NCBI GenBank assembly: GCA_947305795.1
Contig: CAMZEK010000006.1
Location: 20,554-84,553 of the forward strand
Direction: 5' to 3'
Length of the DNA stretch: 64,000 nt
From: an uncultured Bacteroidales bacterium
GTDB taxonomy: Bacteria; Bacteroidota; Bacteroidia; Bacteroidales; F082
In this document: positions 60,212 to 64,000 of the stretch, one piece after another
Layout: every line of letters begins with the position of its first letter
Numbering within the stretch: position 1 is the first letter of the stretch
Program-made: the position numbers and the translations under genes
Notes under the pieces: generated by a model
What the model was told of the DNA's origin: nothing
Database searches by the model: none
The model's input: the letters and a program-made list of their open reading frames with translations, nothing else

Positions 60212-61108
60212 TTAGCACTCTTTGTCGTGACAATGGCAGTCTGTTGTCTCGGGTTCGAGGGTAGCGTGTGTGATACCATGCTCAGCGAGGGTGTGCTTGA
60301 GTTGTTCTGAGATTTGTGGCCAGCAGTTAAGGTCATCAAGGACGATATGTGCCGTGAGTGCCGTCTCGGTAGTGCTGATGGCCCACACATGAATGTGGTG
60401 TGTTTCTTTTACATGCTCATCTTTAACAATTAATTGCTCAATCTCATGCAAGTCCAGCCCTTCGGGAATGCCATCCACCGCAAGCCGCAAACTGTCGGAG
60501 AGCAGTTCCCAAGTGGAGAAGAGGATGACTGCAGCGATGATAAGTGACACGATAGGGTCGATAACCGTCCAACCTGTGAAATAAATGACGATGCCGCTGA
60601 TGACGACCCCGACGGACACCAAAGTGTCGGCAGCCATGTGGAGAAAGGCGCCACGCACGTTAAGGTCGCTCTTCTGACTGCGCATGAGCAGCAAGGCTGT
60701 CACGCCGTTGATGATAATGCCCACGCCTGCCGTCCACGACACAGCGATGCCATTCACTTCGGCAGGCTCACTGAACTTGTGGATGCTCTCGATGACGATG
60801 GCTCCAACCGCCACTAATAGGATGACCGCATTAAGCAACGAGATAAGGATGGTGGATTTACGATAACCGTAGGTAAAACGCTCGTTGCGCTGCACTTTTG
60901 CCAGACGGAAAGCGATCAGCACAAGCACTAAGCTGAATACATCGCTCAAGTTGTGCCCCGCGTCGCTAAGAAGCGAAAGTGAGTTTTGCCATAGACCCAC
61001 ACCTGCCTCGATGAGCACGAAAAGCCCGTTGAGAATGATAGACAAAATGAAGATACCGTTTAGCGTCTGCGTTGGCGCGTGATGATGATGGTGATGATGA
61101 TGTTCCAT
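60212..61108 (-). CDS. Cation diffusion facilitator transporter
   Basis: LLSDAGHNLSDVFSLVL; HMAADTLVSVGVVISG; His-rich N- and C-termini. Confidence 0.92.
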   Translation of the reverse strand: MEHHHHHHHHAPTQTLNGIFILSIILNGLFVLIEAGVGLWQNSLSLLSDAGHNLSDVFSLVLVLIAFRLAKVQRNERFTYGYRKSTILISLLNAVILLVAVGAIVIESIHKFSEPAEVNGIAVSWTAGVGIIINGVTALLLMRSQKSDLNVRGAFLHMAADTLVSVGVVISGIVIYFTGWTVIDPIVSLIIAAVILFSTWELLSDSLRLAVDGIPEGLDLHEIEQLIVKDEHVKETHHIHVWAISTTETALTAHIVLDDLNCWPQISEQLKHTLAEHGITHATLEPETTDCHCHDKEC

Positions 61109-61117
61109 GATGATTTC

Positions 61118-62290
61118 TTAATTATATGCATGTACCCCGCCCAAAAGCAGATTTACCCCAAAATAGGTGATGACCACGCTCAAAAAGGCAAGAATGCCGT
61201 AAACGTGGAAAAATATCGGCTTCTGGAACGATTTCCATAATTTTTCATGTAGCGGTGCGGCATAGATAAGCAAGGTGATGAGTGCCCACACCTCTTTCGG
61301 GTCCCACGACCAATAGTTGCCCCAGGAGACATTGGCCCACACCGCCCCAATGAAAATGCCGATGGCCAGCAAGGTCACAGCAGGATAGAGCATTGCTGTG
61401 CTGAGGTTTTTCAATCGCTCCAAACGAGGCAAGTCTTTTGGTTTAATTACGGCAATGATGCCAACCACCATAATGCTCAGCAGCAGGGCATAGGCCGTGA
61501 CGATGGTCGAGATGTGGATGCTGAAGAACGGCGAGCGTAGCACGGGCAGCAGGGGACGGGTGAGCATCCTGACATGCAACACTACAAGCAAAACGACAAG
61601 CACCGCCAACCACGAAATGGTGACGGCACGGAAGGCTTTGCGCCGTTCAACAAGCATGGCCGTCAAAGCGAAAAAAAGCAGCAAATAGCCCGCGTATGTT
61701 ACGCCGATGCCCCAAGGGTCGCGTGCGACATCGAGGATGGAATTGCCTTGCTCATCGTAGTCGCTTTGGTAGAATCGGTAATGCCTGTGTTTCAGGATGT
61801 GATTCATGGAGATGACAATGTCCTGTTGGGTTTTGCCATCGTTGAGTCGGAGGTAACTCACATAGTCTTTTGGCTTGCTGCTGCCTTCGTAGGTCTCGAT
61901 TTCGAACCGATTCAAAGTGAGGCTGAAGGGGAGGGCTTCCTTGGTGATCTCGCCCTTGTCCTTGATGAAGAATTGGCTGTTGGGACGGTTAGGTTCGAGT
62001 TTCATGCGGCCGTGTTGCCCCGTGAGCATGGTGAGCAGTGCCCCGACCAAAATCAGCAGAATGGAAACATGCAACGCGCAGACCGCCCCCCGTTTCCACA
62101 AGCGGCATTTCACCGCCATATAGACCATAAGGCCTGCCACCAATGCCCACAACCCCACAAACCACCATGTACCATACACATGAGCCAGCGCGAACTCTGA
62201 GCCGTGCTGCTTCTCAACGATGGTGCCTGAGGCCAGGACGGCAATCAGAATGATGACCAAAACTGATGTTATGTGACGAACATATTTCAT
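61118..62290 (-). CDS. Cytochrome c biogenesis protein (CcsA-like, ResB-like N-part)
   Basis: GIFIGAVWANVSWGNYWSWDPKEVWALITLLIYAAPLH (WWD motif). Confidence 0.87.
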   Translation of the reverse strand: MKYVRHITSVLVIILIAVLASGTIVEKQHGSEFALAHVYGTWWFVGLWALVAGLMVYMAVKCRLWKRGAVCALHVSILLILVGALLTMLTGQHGRMKLEPNRPNSQFFIKDKGEITKEALPFSLTLNRFEIETYEGSSKPKDYVSYLRLNDGKTQQDIVISMNHILKHRHYRFYQSDYDEQGNSILDVARDPWGIGVTYAGYLLLFFALTAMLVERRKAFRAVTISWLAVLVVLLVVLHVRMLTRPLLPVLRSPFFSIHISTIVTAYALLLSIMVVGIIAVIKPKDLPRLERLKNLSTAMLYPAVTLLAIGIFIGAVWANVSWGNYWSWDPKEVWALITLLIYAAPLHEKLWKSFQKPIFFHVYGILAFLSVVITYFGVNLLLGGVHAYN

Positions 62291-62308
62291 AAGCTTGAAT
62301 CGATGTTG

Positions 62309-62352
62309 CAAAATTAAAAAAAGATGCAGGACAAAGACCTTTGCCCCGCATC
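62309..62352 (-). terminator. Terminator-like hairpin whose T-tract merges with a TAATTTTG promoter box
   Basis: Minus strand: GATGCGGGGCAAAGGTCTTTGTCCTGCATC then TTTTTTTAATTTTG. Confidence 0.6.
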
Positions 62353-62509
62353 GGTAACTAACTCAAAATTCTTTCTAATTACTTGTGACAAAAATCTGAC
62401 GCAAAGTAACGGCGATTCCAAAAACCGTGAAATCCCAATGTTTGGCGATTTTGGTGTAAGAATGTCCCCATTAATGGTGGATTTGTCGGGAGAAAGATGT
62501 TGTTTTTGC

Positions 62510-64000
62510 TTATGATTTAATCCTGCTCTCTATCCATTCTCTTGTCTCTTTCCCAAACTTCTCTTCTGCATAATCTAAAAGAAGGGCTGTTGAGGTTATT
62601 TCACGTTCAGCCACACCCTGCATAAACTCGAAGAAGCGCGTTTCACCGACTTCCTGCTCTAAGTCATACAGAAGCAAGGCACCTTTATTATACAGGGCAT
62701 CGTAAGCTTCAGGAGCATCACGGTCAACCTCGTAGATGGGACAGGCATGGCGGGCATTTTCGCGGCAGGCTTCCAGATAACAGTCGAAAACGTGCCTGTC
62801 AAAATGACACTTGATGTACCACAACATACTGAATTCTGCAAAGCCTTCGTTGAGCCAGTCTTCCCAACTGAATGTCGGTGCCTTGTTCCACCAGAAATGC
62901 CCCATTTCGTGGCCAATAGCAGTTTTGAAATCCTCGTTGAAGTGTCTCGTTTGGTAGGCAATGAAGTTCTTTCGGCTGATGCCACCACCACGACGTGGTA
63001 CAACAAGGAATTTCATATAGTCGTTGCTGGGATTGGTTTTGAACAAGCGGGTATAGAATTGCAGCGCCTCGCTACATGCAACCAACGCAGAGTCGGCATC
63101 TGCATCGGCGAAGTCAGTATAGACTATTTCGAATGTACGCCCATCACTTGTCATCTTCTTCGATTTGAGTGTTGGCGAGGCCACAATCTGAAGGTCAAAC
63201 CCTCCCCACGGTTGCGACATTTCCCACTTTTCACCCTTACGCTGTACGATACCCGAACCGCTAACCGTATAGCCGTCGTTGATGGAAACGGAGACTTTTG
63301 CCGTGAAGTCGCGGCTGTCGCTGTTGATGGGAAACCATGCCATGTAATAGCCCAGTTGCACCCAATCCCTTTCCATCGAACTCATCCAAGCGTCAAGACT
63401 GTCGAGGTTGCAGGAATAGTCGAAGGTGATGCTGCAAAGGCCATTCTTCTTTGGGGCGGTTAGGCATAGCAGTGCTCCTTGCGGGATGTAGGTGTTAGGC
63501 GATTTGGCCTTAGTGTCGAATGAGTATGTTAGTTCCTTCTTCTTGCAATGGATGTAGTTGATGGTCGAGTATTTCCAAAGCGTGAAATCAATGTTCTCCC
63601 TACCCTTGAAATCAATCTGTGCCGTTGCTGTCACTATGAGTGTCTTTTTATCCACGTCAATGTTCAACTGTATATCGTATCGCTTGACGGTTGGGGCGCT
63701 GTCGTCCTCCACAACCGTTTTCCTTGGATAAGCAATTTCCTCTTTATCCTCGGCTTCATGCTTGTAAGTACGCATAGAGTCCATAAAAGCCGTCCACCGT
63801 GCATCATTGTGAAGTGTTCTGTAGTCTTCTTCTGTTAAGAACGACGTATAAGCAAATGCATATTGTCTGCCGAACTTTTCCCTGAACAGATTGAGATAGT
63901 AAAATGTACTGTCAATGTTTCCCGCTGCCAGTGCTTTGTCGGCCGCTAACCAATAATCATTTGCCGTTTGTGCCGATGCGAATGTCGCTGTCAATAGCAT
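62510..64000 (-). CDS. M1-family metallopeptidase-like protein, 5' end at or beyond the window edge
   Basis: AIGHEMGHFWWNKAPTFSWEDWLNEGFAEF (HExxH-x18-E); signal peptide looks incomplete. Confidence 0.85.
   Translation of the reverse strand: MLLTATFASAQTANDYWLAADKALAAGNIDSTFYYLNLFREKFGRQYAFAYTSFLTEEDYRTLHNDARWTAFMDSMRTYKHEAEDKEEIAYPRKTVVEDDSAPTVKRYDIQLNIDVDKKTLIVTATAQIDFKGRENIDFTLWKYSTINYIHCKKKELTYSFDTKAKSPNTYIPQGALLCLTAPKKNGLCSITFDYSCNLDSLDAWMSSMERDWVQLGYYMAWFPINSDSRDFTAKVSVSINDGYTVSGSGIVQRKGEKWEMSQPWGGFDLQIVASPTLKSKKMTSDGRTFEIVYTDFADADADSALVACSEALQFYTRLFKTNPSNDYMKFLVVPRRGGGISRKNFIAYQTRHFNEDFKTAIGHEMGHFWWNKAPTFSWEDWLNEGFAEFSMLWYIKCHFDRHVFDCYLEACRENARHACPIYEVDRDAPEAYDALYNKGALLLYDLEQEVGETRFFEFMQGVAEREITSTALLLDYAEEKFGKETREWIESRIKS

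Noticed and set aside
61079-61110. GATGATGATGGTGATG tract considered as a microsatellite
   Set aside because: Explained by the poly-His codons at the start of the CDF gene.

Overview
This is a gene-dense chromosomal window from a Bacteroidota genome, probably Bacteroidales. The lineage call rests on TAnnTTTG promoter boxes, GldH, a PorZ-like protein, several T9SS C-terminal sorting domains and an UpxY/NusG-like antiterminator. Most of the window is housekeeping: xth, recO, mrdA/mrdB, mltD-like, metG, topA, cysQ, map, dnaG, glnS, comB-like, pfkA, aspS, meaB, trkH/trkA, one tRNA-Arg(CCT), a Wza/Wzc/NusG-like exopolysaccharide module, and an MMPL/TlpA/LolA-like envelope cluster. There is no CRISPR array, rRNA, recognisable prophage or transposase. 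The most unusual signal is a set of palindromic DNA modules at two accessory genes. (1) A RhuM-PLD gene carries a perfect 27-bp palindrome inside its CDS, and two related palindromes sit over its own promoter. (2) A C-terminally truncated DUF1016/YhcG-like gene ends in two in-frame 72-bp tandem units, each with two palindromes whose arms differ by compensatory paired substitutions. A 24-bp repeat-like segment also appears inserted in frame into a T9SS sorting domain, and several intergenic palindromic or MITE-like elements are present. All calls come from reading the sequence and from memory of protein families; no searches were run.
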